From Yarrowia lipolytica (Eukaryota > Ascomycota > Dipodascomycetes > Dipodascales): DNA of 64,000 nt. Location: NCBI RefSeq assembly GCF_001761485.1, contig NC_090770.1, positions 2,170,001 to 2,234,000 of the forward strand, in the 5' to 3' direction. The position numbers and the translations under genes are program-made. This document shows positions 49,168 through 59,214 of this stretch, in pieces. The notes below the pieces were generated by a model, which saw only the letters and a list, made by a program, of their open reading frames with translations, was not told where the DNA came from and ran no database searches. Position 1 is the stretch's first letter. The number at the start of each line of letters is the position of its first letter.

Positions 49168-50898
49168 ATGTCTGCTCAGGACGAACGCTCACGCATCCCC
49201 CCAATTTCCTCCCAGGCCGATTCCGCCCTTCTCAATCCGCCTCACTCTGCTCTTCAACAACAACAATCGTCTTCCAACGGCACCAGTAACCAACCAGACT
49301 CGTCAACCATGACGGACACACGAGGCCCGTTGATGACGCAGGAAGCCCGCGATCGCGAGACCCAAAACAGCCTGAAACCACATCCGCAGTCGCAGTCGCT
49401 CTTCAACAAACCCCAGATCGCACCTGTGCTCACTGAAGCTGCCTCAGGCTTGCGCCCCGACACCAACATCAACAGTAATAACAACAACGCCTCGTCGCAT
49501 ACTTCTCATACGACATCGCTCTTGTCAGCAGCAGCATCAGCTCGAGGGCCCGATGGATTGATCGCGCACATCAGAAATGCTGCACCCCCAACAGCGGCCA
49601 TAGAGTCCTCGCCATACTACTCTTACCCCCAACCACATTCTCATATGAAGAACCATCCGCATCAGCAGCCTCCCGCAGCTCCAGGTATCTTCCCCCAGCA
49701 TCCCCAGCATTCACCACCCCACCCACAAGCCCATCCTCACCAGCACCAGCCTCCAGCACCATACGGTTATGCCCCTGGGCGTCTGCCTCCTCCAGGAATG
49801 CGACCCCCCGCCATGGGCTACTACCCGTACTACCCGTACTCGGCCGATTTGCAGCGAATGCCTCCAGTCGACCAGGGAGACGCCTCACACCCCAAGCTGC
49901 CACGTATTAACGTCGACCCTCGTGTAAACTCGCCTGAACAACGACCCTACCCCGACTACGCGCAGCAGCAACCTCAACAGCACGCGCCTCTGCAGACCAG
50001 CAACAATAACAATCGCGCGCCTCCAGAGCAGGCGTCCACAGCTTCCGACTTTGGTGGCGACAGACCGCCACCTAAAAAGCGAGGCAGAAAACGAATTGAG
50101 GTCGCCGAGGTGCTGGCTAACAACGACCTGAGCCACTGCTCGCCTCTGGGAGAAAAGGAACTCGAGGCCGACCATCGAAAACACAAACGGCCCTCAAGAC
50201 CTCAGGCTGCAGAAACCACTACCGGAGAACGGCAGTACCCATGCACCTTCCCAGGATGTGAATGGTCATTTGTGCGAATTTCCGACCAACGACGCCACCT
50301 GAGATCGCACCAGGAGCCGCTGTTTGTGTGTCCCTTCTACGCCGAAGACAACTCATGCCACAGAAACGGAGGCTCTTTCACACGATCAGATGTGCTCAAA
50401 CGACATCTGCGGCTGGTCCACTTTGTGCAATTCAAACAGAGTGACTCGGGCTGGTGTAGATACTGTGAGAAGATCTTCCCATCACACAAATTCTTCCTCG
50501 ACCATTGCGACACCTGTGCAGTCAACAACAAGAGAAAAACACGAAAAGGAGCACCAGACCACGACGCGGACTACAACCAGAACAAGTCTGAGCAGGCGCA
50601 AAGCCATCAGCAACCACAGCAGCAATTGCAGCTCACACAGCCCCATCAGTCTACTCATGCCCACATGCCTCCCCCCCAGGACGTGTCTCACAACGAAATT
50701 GAAGCCGACCAAGAGCCCGAGGCTGATCTCGAATTGCTCAGTACCGCCTCCAGTATGTTGGCCAAGGAGCCTGGAGAGCTTCCTGTTCTTGCATCGCATT
50801 TGAAGGGCCAGGAGGACTCGGATCGACACCAGAAACGAAAAGGCCGATCCTCCAAGAGTTCCCTGTCGGGAACCATTCAAGCAGGACATCATCTGTAA
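49168..50898 (+). CDS. C2H2 zinc-finger transcription factor
   Basis: 576 residues. The first 300 are disordered, rich in Pro, Gln, His, Ser and Asn (HPHQQPPAAPGIFPQHPQ-like), as in activator domains. A basic PPKKRGRKRIEVAEV motif (AT-hook or nuclear signal) precedes three zinc fingers. The first is YPCTFPGCEWSFVRISDQRRHLRSH. The second is FVCPFYAEDNSCHRNGGSFTRSDVLKRHLRLVH with a long Cys spacing. The third, weaker finger is CRYCEKIFPSHKFFLDHCDTC. The paired fingers with the SFTRSDVLKRHL block are a fungal type; I cannot name the orthologue. The tail is acidic and Gln-rich. The promoter carries an AACCCTAC word just before the ATG. Confidence 0.85.
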   Translation: MSAQDERSRIPPISSQADSALLNPPHSALQQQQSSSNGTSNQPDSSTMTDTRGPLMTQEARDRETQNSLKPHPQSQSLFNKPQIAPVLTEAASGLRPDTNINSNNNNASSHTSHTTSLLSAAASARGPDGLIAHIRNAAPPTAAIESSPYYSYPQPHSHMKNHPHQQPPAAPGIFPQHPQHSPPHPQAHPHQHQPPAPYGYAPGRLPPPGMRPPAMGYYPYYPYSADLQRMPPVDQGDASHPKLPRINVDPRVNSPEQRPYPDYAQQQPQQHAPLQTSNNNNRAPPEQASTASDFGGDRPPPKKRGRKRIEVAEVLANNDLSHCSPLGEKELEADHRKHKRPSRPQAAETTTGERQYPCTFPGCEWSFVRISDQRRHLRSHQEPLFVCPFYAEDNSCHRNGGSFTRSDVLKRHLRLVHFVQFKQSDSGWCRYCEKIFPSHKFFLDHCDTCAVNNKRKTRKGAPDHDADYNQNKSEQAQSHQQPQQQLQLTQPHQSTHAHMPPPQDVSHNEIEADQEPEADLELLSTASSMLAKEPGELPVLASHLKGQEDSDRHQKRKGRSSKSSLSGTIQAGHHL

Positions 50899-51155
50899 AT
50901 TATTGTATTATTTATCTTACACGGAATTGTAAGGACATTCGTTTTGCATAAATATCCACAGTACATACTGTAGCATTTATATACACTTGTGGTGGCTACT
51001 GTAGAAGATTATCGTGATCGTTCTTTACTATTGCTCCACTTGTTTCGTAGCTTTCTAGCTACTACTGTACATCACTTTACACTTCTATTCATTACTCTCT
51101 ATATATGACTACAAGTAGAGATTATTTGTACCAAGGCTATGTATGTGCTGTACCC
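50899..51155. other. Convergent gap zinc-finger gene/ALO1
   Basis: AT-rich 3' flanks only. Confidence 0.4.
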
Positions 51156-52736
51156 TTAAAGCAAACCATTTCTATCCATCCACACCTTTCCTGAAAGAAA
51201 CACTCCTGTGGGATCGTACTTTTCTCGCAACGACTTCCACTGCTTGAGATCATCTCCATACCACTCATCAATGATGGGCTTGAGACCAAGCATCTTGCCG
51301 TCCTCGCTCTCGTTATCCTTGAGCTCGGCCGTCTCGGGACCCAAAAAGTTTTTGGCCCAGTGAGGCTTTCCTCCAGCCTCGGCCACAATGCCCTCAAAGT
51401 CACGGTACCACTTGCCCACAGGGGAGTTGACTCCAAAGGGTCTGTACATGGTGGCGTTGATGTAGAGGGTGAGGTTGGAGTTCGTCACATGGCCATGAGG
51501 AGAGGCATAAGGCCGGTCTCGAGGATTGATGTCCAAAAGAGGTCGCAGAGTGTTGCCGGTGATGGCTCCTCGTCGCGAAGCAGAAAACTCCTGAGTGTTG
51601 GGCTCCACGTTTCGGTCGCCACTGTCGGGCACAGACATGTTGGAGCATCGCACCTCCACGGGGGAATGCACATAATAAATATTGTCCTTGGCGGCAGCTT
51701 CAATTTTGGCTCGCAGAGCTCGCAGGACATCGGGGCCATTGTCCAGAGGCATGCCCCACTCGTTAACAAATTGGGAGAAGAGACAGTCCATGTTGAGACC
51801 CTCGACAGAGCCCTGCACGGCCTCCGAGCCGGTTCCGGAACCCAGAGTGTCCTCCATGCCGTACTGCCTGGAGAAGATGAACCGCTCGACCGAAGGGGTA
51901 AGCGAGGGCCACAGTCGTACCGAGACCCACAGCAGAGTCTCGTAAAAGAGCCGGCCGAGCCAGGTGCCGTACCAGGAAGGTCGAGGGGCGGACAGCGGCA
52001 ACTCTGACTTGGAAGCTCGCCACAGAATGCATCGCTCTGCGTACGGGAACCACCACACCCGGATATACTCCGAGGCAGTCCACAGGTTGTCCCACTCACG
52101 GATCAGAGTCTCAAAGGTGATGACATGCTGGGTGGAGTGGATGGTGTATGCCGGCACGGTTCGGAGAGTGGCGTAGACGATGATTCCTAGCTTTCCAAGA
52201 GAAAGGAGTGCAGCTCGGAAAAGAGTAGGGTTCTCATCGGGTGAGCACGTGAGCAGCTCACCGGAGGCGATCATGATGGTCAGTGACACGATTTGCTGGG
52301 AAACCAGACCGTGGTAGGCCGACGAACCGTGGGTTCCTGTACTGATGATTCCGGCCACAGATTGGTCTGAAATGGAGCCCAGGTTCTGCATGGCCAGTCC
52401 CTTTCGCTTGAGTACCTCGTTGAGCTGATGGATGCGAATACCGGCCTCGACAGTAACGTCAGTGTAGAGACCCGAGGTGTGGGGCTTGAAGGACACGGCC
52501 TTGCTAAGCTTGTCGAGGTTGACGAGCCATTGGGAGGTCATGGTGAGGTCCGAGGGTGAGTGAGCTGAGCCCACCACCATGATTGTCTTTCCCAGGTCTC
52601 GTGCTCGTGTCACAATGGCCTGGAGCTCTTCTATGCTTGCGGGCTGGAAGTACAGCGATGGACGGGACCAGAAGGTCCCTGCCCAGGTCTTATGCGAATG
52701 AAACCGCTTAGCAGTCGTGCTGTTTCGCAGTGACAT
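51156..52736 (-). CDS. ALO1: D-arabinono-1,4-lactone oxidase
   Basis: Last enzyme of D-erythroascorbate synthesis: oxidises D-arabinono-1,4-lactone with O2, giving H2O2; flavoprotein of the mitochondrial outer membrane. 526 residues, exactly the usual size (yeast 526). The vanillyl-alcohol-oxidase-type FAD domain begins with SRPSLYFQPASIEELQAIV and contains VVGSAHSPSDL; His59 in it is the expected site of covalent flavin attachment. QNLGSISDQSVAGIISTGTHGSSAYHG is the second conserved block. The ALO C-terminal domain includes EYIRVWWFPYAERCILWRAS and ends in the family-typical KYDPTGVFLSGKVWMDRNGL. The sequence is strongly codon-biased. Confidence 0.96.
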   Translation of the reverse strand: MSLRNSTTAKRFHSHKTWAGTFWSRPSLYFQPASIEELQAIVTRARDLGKTIMVVGSAHSPSDLTMTSQWLVNLDKLSKAVSFKPHTSGLYTDVTVEAGIRIHQLNEVLKRKGLAMQNLGSISDQSVAGIISTGTHGSSAYHGLVSQQIVSLTIMIASGELLTCSPDENPTLFRAALLSLGKLGIIVYATLRTVPAYTIHSTQHVITFETLIREWDNLWTASEYIRVWWFPYAERCILWRASKSELPLSAPRPSWYGTWLGRLFYETLLWVSVRLWPSLTPSVERFIFSRQYGMEDTLGSGTGSEAVQGSVEGLNMDCLFSQFVNEWGMPLDNGPDVLRALRAKIEAAAKDNIYYVHSPVEVRCSNMSVPDSGDRNVEPNTQEFSASRRGAITGNTLRPLLDINPRDRPYASPHGHVTNSNLTLYINATMYRPFGVNSPVGKWYRDFEGIVAEAGGKPHWAKNFLGPETAELKDNESEDGKMLGLKPIIDEWYGDDLKQWKSLREKYDPTGVFLSGKVWMDRNGLL

Positions 52737-53530
52737 GGTTGGTGTAGGTCAGTGTACTTGTAGGGTGACGGATATGACAGAACTTGTGTCTGATTGTGTG
52801 TTGTTTGTTGTCAAGTGTGTCAGCGATGGCGGCAAGAATGTGTTATCAGTCGTATCTTGCGCTCTTTTTTGCACTCCGCTGCTCTCTCTGTCTGACAAAA
52901 GACCTGTTCTGATCCTGACAGTGGTTTGTACCGTGGTAGGAACGCTTTTTGGCTTTTCGTGAACAGTTGAAATTTACCATTCAAATAAGGTTCCGGTGTC
53001 CGTGTTCGCCATGCAAAAAAAAAAAAAAATGGGTGCACACATGAGGACTCCCAGCCGCAGCGTACGGGGTCGAGAGATGAGCTGTTGCTGCGGCTTATAG
53101 TGCAAATAGTTTGTGACCACTTTGGGAGTTGATGTTTCGCTGCTTGGCTGTATTTATATATGTCCATCGCCTCACAATCTGACTCTCTCACCCCCTTATC
53201 TCCGCACACGTCAAAATGGCCCAAAACCAACCGGACCCAAACACGCCACCCAATGGCCCAATGGCCTGTTTCCTCGCCCCAGTCAGAAGCTAAGCTTACC
53301 AACCGGGTCCGTTTAGGCACCGAGTCCAGACTAGTGCGGATTTGGCCTGATTAGTAAATAAACCGCTCACAGACGGACCCTACAAAATACGTGCAGTTTG
53401 ATCCCATCCCATTTTTACGACGTGCTTTTGAAATATCAAGCCGCATCACTGTGCACGTTACCTGTATGAGAGATAGAGTGTCGACTACTACATACTGTAG
53501 ACAGATCAACTTGACCAGAAACGAGACACT
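52737..53530. other. Divergent gap ALO1/unknown gene
   Basis: About 0.8 kb, non-coding. Contains an uninterrupted 15-A run at 53015-53029. Confidence 0.5.
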
Positions 53531-54844
53531 ATGGAAGAACCCCGGATAGCACGAATCCGCAAAAAGAAATCACGACACACCAACTATTACAAAAACGCTG
53601 AAAAGTATGTGAGATGGGCCGAGGAGCGAGAACAGCGAGAACGCGAGTATATGTTGTCTCGACCTCCACCTGAACTAGAGGAATACGACAGCACCCCCAT
53701 AAGACCCTACAAGATTGTGAAAACGACGCGCTGGCAAGAACTGCCTCCTTGTGAAGCGGAAGATTTTCAGAAAAACGGTAATTCGCACTGCGCAACCCAG
53801 CAGTACACAAACGACACGGGCGCCCCGTCATTACGTCAGCAGAGCGCGACGTGTTTGGCTAGACAGGCGCGTTTTCTAACCGAGGGTCTATTGAAGGACG
53901 TTCGCAACGCGACAGTATGGAAATCGGTATGGGAAGCTGTTCTCTATGGGCAGAACGACTCTCTTAACGTGTTTCTGGTGTTTGCAACTGAGTTACAAAA
54001 GCATTCTGATTTCCCCTGCCATTACAACGGTCTGTTGCATCCTACAAAAACCCTTACAGATCGATGTGCCTCTCTGAGAGCGCTGCTGCTGCGTGGTAAA
54101 AGCCGGCATCGAATCGAGTCTGTGGCCCAAGCACTGACTGTGGGAGACGTCTCTTACCTGGAATTGGGCGTCAAGCATATCCGCAACGAACTCATCTTAA
54201 ACTACACACGTGATGATCTGTATGAACATGCACAAAACGCCTTGACACGCTTGAAGAGCCTGACCGTGCTGGATATCCGATATGTCGATATCAGCGATGC
54301 TACACTGTCCTTGTGGAAGAATGCTCTTGTTCGAGGAGATTGGCCTGAGCTGAAGGTCCTTCTGCTTGGCCATTCCAATGCTGATAAAGTGGCCCCTCTA
54401 ATGGAAATCCCGCAATTGTGGTATGTCGGATACCGTGGGGATCGTCTCTGCCATCGCAATTGGTTCACGTGCAAGAATGACATCAAGAAGGATGACGTGC
54501 CCGATCGATTGCAAAAGATCATCAGGTGTGCTCAGAATCACCCCTCCTCGTGGCTTCTCTCAAGTTTAAAGGAACTGAACAATGAGAGCCAGCGTGGAAA
54601 GCTCATCCTCGAGGTTAACTTCTCAATGACATCATGGGATCTGGAAGAGCTTCGAAAACGTCCAGCTGACTATGTACATTGTGTCCGAATGAGGAAGAGC
54701 GAAGAGAAGGCTCTGAACCCACCATCGACGGCCGTAAAGACGGAGCCCAAGCCCTTGTATCGTCAGGTGGCTCGTAAGCGACGAGTAGATGCTGCAGTAA
54801 GTGGATTTTTTGGCCAGGTTGGGCCCAAGCGTCCCTGTCCCTGA
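53531..54844 (+). CDS. Protein of unknown function with LRR-like middle
   Basis: 437 residues from ATG 53531 (MEEPRIARIRKKKSRH). A basic, charged start (NAEKYVRWAEEREQREREYM) is followed by a globular middle containing leucine-rich-like strands: LTRLKSLTVLDIRYVDISDATLSLWKNAL and WPELKVLLLGHSNADKVAPL. These have the spacing of one or two leucine-rich repeats, as seen in F-box/LRR proteins, though no F-box is evident. A basic tail carries KRRVDAAVSGFFGQVGPKRP, a possible short binding motif. I find no known orthologue by memory; it may be a lineage-specific Yarrowia family. Intronless, with codon use less biased than ALO1 or PHO84. Confidence 0.6.
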   Translation: MEEPRIARIRKKKSRHTNYYKNAEKYVRWAEEREQREREYMLSRPPPELEEYDSTPIRPYKIVKTTRWQELPPCEAEDFQKNGNSHCATQQYTNDTGAPSLRQQSATCLARQARFLTEGLLKDVRNATVWKSVWEAVLYGQNDSLNVFLVFATELQKHSDFPCHYNGLLHPTKTLTDRCASLRALLLRGKSRHRIESVAQALTVGDVSYLELGVKHIRNELILNYTRDDLYEHAQNALTRLKSLTVLDIRYVDISDATLSLWKNALVRGDWPELKVLLLGHSNADKVAPLMEIPQLWYVGYRGDRLCHRNWFTCKNDIKKDDVPDRLQKIIRCAQNHPSSWLLSSLKELNNESQRGKLILEVNFSMTSWDLEELRKRPADYVHCVRMRKSEEKALNPPSTAVKTEPKPLYRQVARKRRVDAAVSGFFGQVGPKRPCP

Positions 54845-55724
54845 GCAATTATCGTAGACAACCTACAGACATCGACTGCCCACATCGACACAACTTTACG
54901 GTCGGCACAAAGACACAGACAATCGTCTAGTGATTATTTAACAGCAATCAACACACGTTTCACATCAGTTGATTGCGAAACGAAACATTAGATAAATATA
55001 TTTATTGCATTTTTCTCTTTTTTTGACGTTTATTTTGGGTAATTATTTCCGTTGGTGTTCCTCTCGATCTTCTTGCTCCCATTCATCATGCGACGGATCT
55101 CACGCAAGGGCGTCGGACCGGAGCCCAGAGTGTGTGAGCCATTTTAGGTTCGGGCGGTACTCCCACTCGACTTTGTGATTAGAACGCAGTTTTAGTTTGA
55201 CTTTGCGATAGGCCCCTACCAAGGGACGAACTGATTTATACCAGGAGCATATCGAGATTTTAGTTAAGCAGCTAGCTGAATCTCTCTCAAGGCCAAAATA
55301 GCACGGCATTCACATTCTGTAAGGCTCATTGACTTCCGCTAGGGAAAATAAGAATAGCGTGCGGACAGCCTTGCGATGAGAAGAGGTCGCGTGCCGCGGA
55401 TGGGGCCACATACTCTCTCTGTGCCGTTCCATGTCGGCCGTATTGAAGGGGGCGTTTTCTGTGCATGGCATTACGTGTGATCAGGAGGATGCACCGAGTC
55501 GCCCAAAGCTACCCTCTATGGCGCTTGGCTGCAGGACTTGGCGGATTTAGAGTTGTATATCATCATGCACCACAGCGATATTGTGCTCAAAAATTAACGG
55601 GAGACAATTTACTGTAAATGACGCAAAAGCTCAACTACAGGTCAACAATCAATAACAAAAATCACTTAGTGCAATATATCTATATGATGGAATTAATTTT
55701 TTTGGAATAAATATGAAAGTGCGA
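54845..55724. other. Gap upstream of PHO84 3' end, possible coding remnant
   Basis: Mostly non-coding. On the minus strand, a frame ending at 55056-55058 reads SGPTPLREIRRMMNGSKK and then IERNTNGNNYPK stop. An adjoining frame upstream reads KLKLRSNHKVEWEYRPNLKW. They look like protein sequence but do not join, and no family is recognised. Confidence 0.35.
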
Positions 55725-57452
55725 TTAGACAGACTTCTCGTTGTCGTTGAAGTCGGAGACATCCTCAGCCTGGTCCTCCACAGGGGGTCGCCACTGGACC
55801 TCACCGTGCAGCTCCTCAGCAAGATCCTCAAGGGTTCGTCGCTTGGTCTCGGGAATCAGGAAAGAAGTACCGATACCGAGCAGCATGAAGAGGGCGAAGA
55901 TCTCCATGACGTGGTTGAGCCAACATCCCTTGGGCTTTCCGTCTCGGTCACAGTTGTGGTTGACCAGAGTACCAATAACGACCTGGGCAATGATGGCACC
56001 GACCTTACCGGAAGCAGCAGAGATACCGTGAGCGGAAGATCGGTATCGGGTGGGGTAGCACTCTCCGGGGACAATGAAGGTGGTCACGTTGGGACCAAAG
56101 TTCTCAAAGAGCTGACACAGAATGTAACAGGCGAGCAGACCTCCCTCTCCAATCTTGTCGTAACCGAAACCAATAATACAGAAGAGAGCAGTCAGGATGG
56201 TGAAACCTCCAATCTGGATGGGCTTTCGGCCAATGAAGTCGACGGTGACAACAGAGAGCCAGTATCCGGGGATGGCACCGGCACAGATAAGAATCAGGTT
56301 ACCGACGGAGTTCTTCATGAGGGTGGAGTACAGGTTGTCACCCTTATCGAAACCAATGGTGTGCAGAATGGTGGAGTTGTTAAGACCCAGTCCGTAGAAG
56401 GCAACATCGAGCAGGAACCAAGAACCGGCAGTACCAAGCAGAATCTTTCCGTGCTTCCACTGGGAGAAATGTCGGAAGAAGTCGCCGGCAGAGGCAACGG
56501 GGGGGTTGTAAGCGTTCTGCTGGGTCTGGAGCTCCTCAGCCTGGGCCTTGAGAGCCTCAATCTCCTCGGGGGAGGCGTTTCCGTGCTCGCCAGAAGTGTA
56601 CTTGTCAATGTCAGCCTGAGCCTTCTCAATGTCTCGAGAAACGTCAAAGGTGTATCGGGGGGTCTCGGGAATGGTCAGTCGGAAGTACAGAGCGCACATG
56701 GCGGGGACACAACCCCATCCGACAAGGATTCGCCAAGACTTATCGAGAGCCTGCTGACAGTCAAAGCCACAGTCGTTGGCGCCGTGGTAGGGCTCAAGAG
56801 AGTTCTTGAAGCCAGCAACACAACAGATGGCGACGATGGAGCCCATGAGCTGGCCCCAGCCCTGGTTGGCGAAGACAGCACCCATCATGGCTCCTCGCCA
56901 CTTGGTGGTAGCGAACTCAGAAGTGATAATGGAAGACAGAGGATAGTCACCTCCGATACCGATACCCATGACAATTCGCCAGAAGGTGAGGACGGCAACG
57001 AAGGAGATGGCCTGAGAGTGGCCAGTCATACACTGAGCAATGGTAGCACCGATCATGAGAATCAGCTCAACACCGTAGATCTTCTTTCGGCCGACAACAT
57101 CAGCAAGAATACCGAAACCAAGCTGACCGATGACGGTACCGACAGAAGTGGAGACCTTGAGCAGGGTGTTCGTGGAGTCGGGAATGTGACCATCGTGGCC
57201 AGTTCCCTGGCCCCAGTAAACGTAGGACATCATGGTGATACCCAGGTTGATGGCGAAGATATCGTAAGAGTCTGTCATGAAACCGATACCGGCAACCATG
57301 ATGGCTCGGATGTGGTACCATCCGAAAGAAGCGGAGTCAATCTTCTCCAGCGCGAGTCGTCGTCGCTCATTGGGGTCCTCAATGTGAGCGAAGTCGTTCA
57401 CGAAGTTGTGGAAAGCGGCGTTACCACCGGCAGTCTTGTTCTGAGCGTCCAT
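55725..57452 (-). CDS. PHO84: High-affinity phosphate:H+ symporter, Pho84 type
   Basis: Plasma-membrane major-facilitator transporter of inorganic phosphate. 575 residues (yeast 587), twelve hydrophobic helices split by a cytosolic loop (about 290-330) rich in Glu/Ala/Gln. Conserved blocks: GFMTDSYDIFAINLGITMM in helix 1, LADVVGRKKIYGVEL in the A-loop, MGIGIGGDYPLSSIITSEF in helix 4 (with the phosphate-porter Asp-Tyr-Pro) and FIGRKPIQIGGF in the second half. Strongly biased codons point to high expression. A TATATAAA box lies about 60 bp upstream of the ATG, and a CACGTG (Pho4-type core) is found about 830 bp upstream; its relevance is uncertain. The opposite strand carries a nearly full-length stop-free frame, an effect of codon bias. 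Confidence 0.95.
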   Translation of the reverse strand: MDAQNKTAGGNAAFHNFVNDFAHIEDPNERRRLALEKIDSASFGWYHIRAIMVAGIGFMTDSYDIFAINLGITMMSYVYWGQGTGHDGHIPDSTNTLLKVSTSVGTVIGQLGFGILADVVGRKKIYGVELILMIGATIAQCMTGHSQAISFVAVLTFWRIVMGIGIGGDYPLSSIITSEFATTKWRGAMMGAVFANQGWGQLMGSIVAICCVAGFKNSLEPYHGANDCGFDCQQALDKSWRILVGWGCVPAMCALYFRLTIPETPRYTFDVSRDIEKAQADIDKYTSGEHGNASPEEIEALKAQAEELQTQQNAYNPPVASAGDFFRHFSQWKHGKILLGTAGSWFLLDVAFYGLGLNNSTILHTIGFDKGDNLYSTLMKNSVGNLILICAGAIPGYWLSVVTVDFIGRKPIQIGGFTILTALFCIIGFGYDKIGEGGLLACYILCQLFENFGPNVTTFIVPGECYPTRYRSSAHGISAASGKVGAIIAQVVIGTLVNHNCDRDGKPKGCWLNHVMEIFALFMLLGIGTSFLIPETKRRTLEDLAEELHGEVQWRPPVEDQAEDVSDFNDNEKSV

Positions 57453-57510
57453 TGAATGCCTGAGAGTGGGGTCGATAGCGATGAGGAATTGAGCTGGGAA
57501 GCGCAGGTGG

Positions 57511-57518
57511 TTTATATA
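57511..57518 (-). promoter_or_regulatory. TATA box of PHO84
   Basis: TATATAAA on the minus strand, about 60 bp upstream of the PHO84 ATG. Confidence 0.6.
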
Positions 57519-59162
57519 TGCACTGGAGCGTGCACAGGTGGTCTTTTTTTCCCTTTTTCCTCTGTTCCGATGAGTACCAAAACTCTGTTTAATTTTTTAC
57601 CGTTTTGGGTTAGCTCTAATTATTCTTGGTCCCCAATACAGTTCTGGAACACCTAAATTTTCAAAAAGTGGTAAAACACAAAACCATAGTTAGCTGGGCC
57701 ATAGCTCTCTCAGCACTACACTACACAGGCACTCTCAACCCAACCGTGCGTCTCCCAAGTAGTTTGGGAGAAGTTGGAAAAGACGAGTCCCATATCGACC
57801 ATTTCAGTGGCTATCTCCAGTTTAATATCGCAATGCTTGGCCCCGATATTCGCGCTTCTTGGCAATGTGAGTGGATCTTCCCGCTAGCGTGCCTGTCTTA
57901 TCTACTTGTTTGCGCTTGGCCCTTCTAACCCTGGGAGAGCCACTTACTATAGCACCACCCCTCCACCATTAAGTTTGATCACACACGGTAGGCGAGGCCA
58001 CCACTGGCTTAACTGACTGCCTGACTGTGGGGACAAAACTCTGGCAGACAGCTGATATTTGCAGGCTATCTGTCTTGTAGGAGAGGTTCAGTGGTATAGA
58101 CAAGTGCCAATACGACAATTTAAGGACCCTACAGCGCCAAGTCAGGCCTGAGAAGAGCTCGGCAACGTTGGTTCATTGTCTTGGGATCGTTTAGAAGGAT
58201 CAAAAGACCCGCCAAGCCTTCAAATCGATGGCCTCCGCTTCTTTTCACCACCGTCAAGTAATAGTCAAGGTCGCTAGCCACGTGTGTCGCACAATAAACT
58301 TCTGCCTGTCATTGGCACTACGTCTTTGTACTCCGTATCTATTCGCGCTATATTGATGTCGGGGGGCTGATGACGTCCGAGTAGTCCGGCTCCCGAACAT
58401 CTATGCCTTGGCACCCCCAGAAAACCAATTCCCAGGCCGCGATTGAAGCACCTATACCATATACATGGTCGTGTGCAAGAAACCGGTGATGGTTTCAGGG
58501 TATTACGTTAAGGACCGCTCTAGTGTGGACTCTGATGGACTTTTGCCTCGATCTTGCTCCATACTAAGGCTTATGGGCCCCAGGGTTAGAGTGGCCCAAC
58601 TAAGCGTTAAAAACATGTGGTAACTAGTGTTCAACCTACAATTTCTCACTATCGATATACTGACGGCGTGCCCCCACCATGGTGGTGAAACGGTTTACTT
58701 AGTCGTGCTGGTAATATGCGCTCCAGCTGCCAGTGTCCCTTGTCTCCTACATCGATAGCCAACCCTATTTCGTCCAATGAGAGACAGTACAGGACCCACG
58801 GGTTTCTAAGTTGGGTCTGTGACTCTATTTGACATTATCATATGCATAGTCTTTCTTTGTCCGTTACATATTCTTTGTTCCAATCTTTCGGTTAAAATTT
58901 TCTACACGTACGTCACGTCTAATCCCAGTTTTCAACCAATCACAGACCTGCCCTCCCCCACGTTCACGATTGATAGGAGACGCAATGAGGAACGGTCAAA
59001 TCTAAACCCTGCGGGCTTTCACTTAGCCGTAGACTCAAGGTGTCGTAACTATCCATGGCTTTCGAACTGTGAAAAATTTTAGCAGTTGTCAGCCTCATGG
59101 CGGAAAAAATCAATCGATCATTGACTACGGTTGGTGCGTTTTATCCTCTTGACACTATTGCC

Positions 59163-59214
59163 AAGGCGGTCCCCGGTCGTGTGAGCTCTTGCCACATTTA
59201 GTTGAGACCGCCTT
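59163..59214. other. Inverted repeat, 9-bp perfect stem
   Basis: AAGGCGGTC and GACCGCCTT separated by 34 nt. GC-rich arms in an otherwise plain region. Could fold as a stem in RNA; no known RNA family recognised. Confidence 0.4.

Noticed and set aside
55713-57455. 580-residue frame on the plus strand over the whole of PHO84
   Set aside because: Mirror of a highly codon-biased gene; Gly/Val/Ser/Asp-rich pattern follows the complementary codons, with no domain. PHO84 on the other strand is unmistakable.
58080-58140. tRNA-like stretch (GTAGG…GGTTCAGTGGT…CCTAC)
   Set aside because: Too short, no anticodon arm and no proper T-loop; only a loose hairpin.
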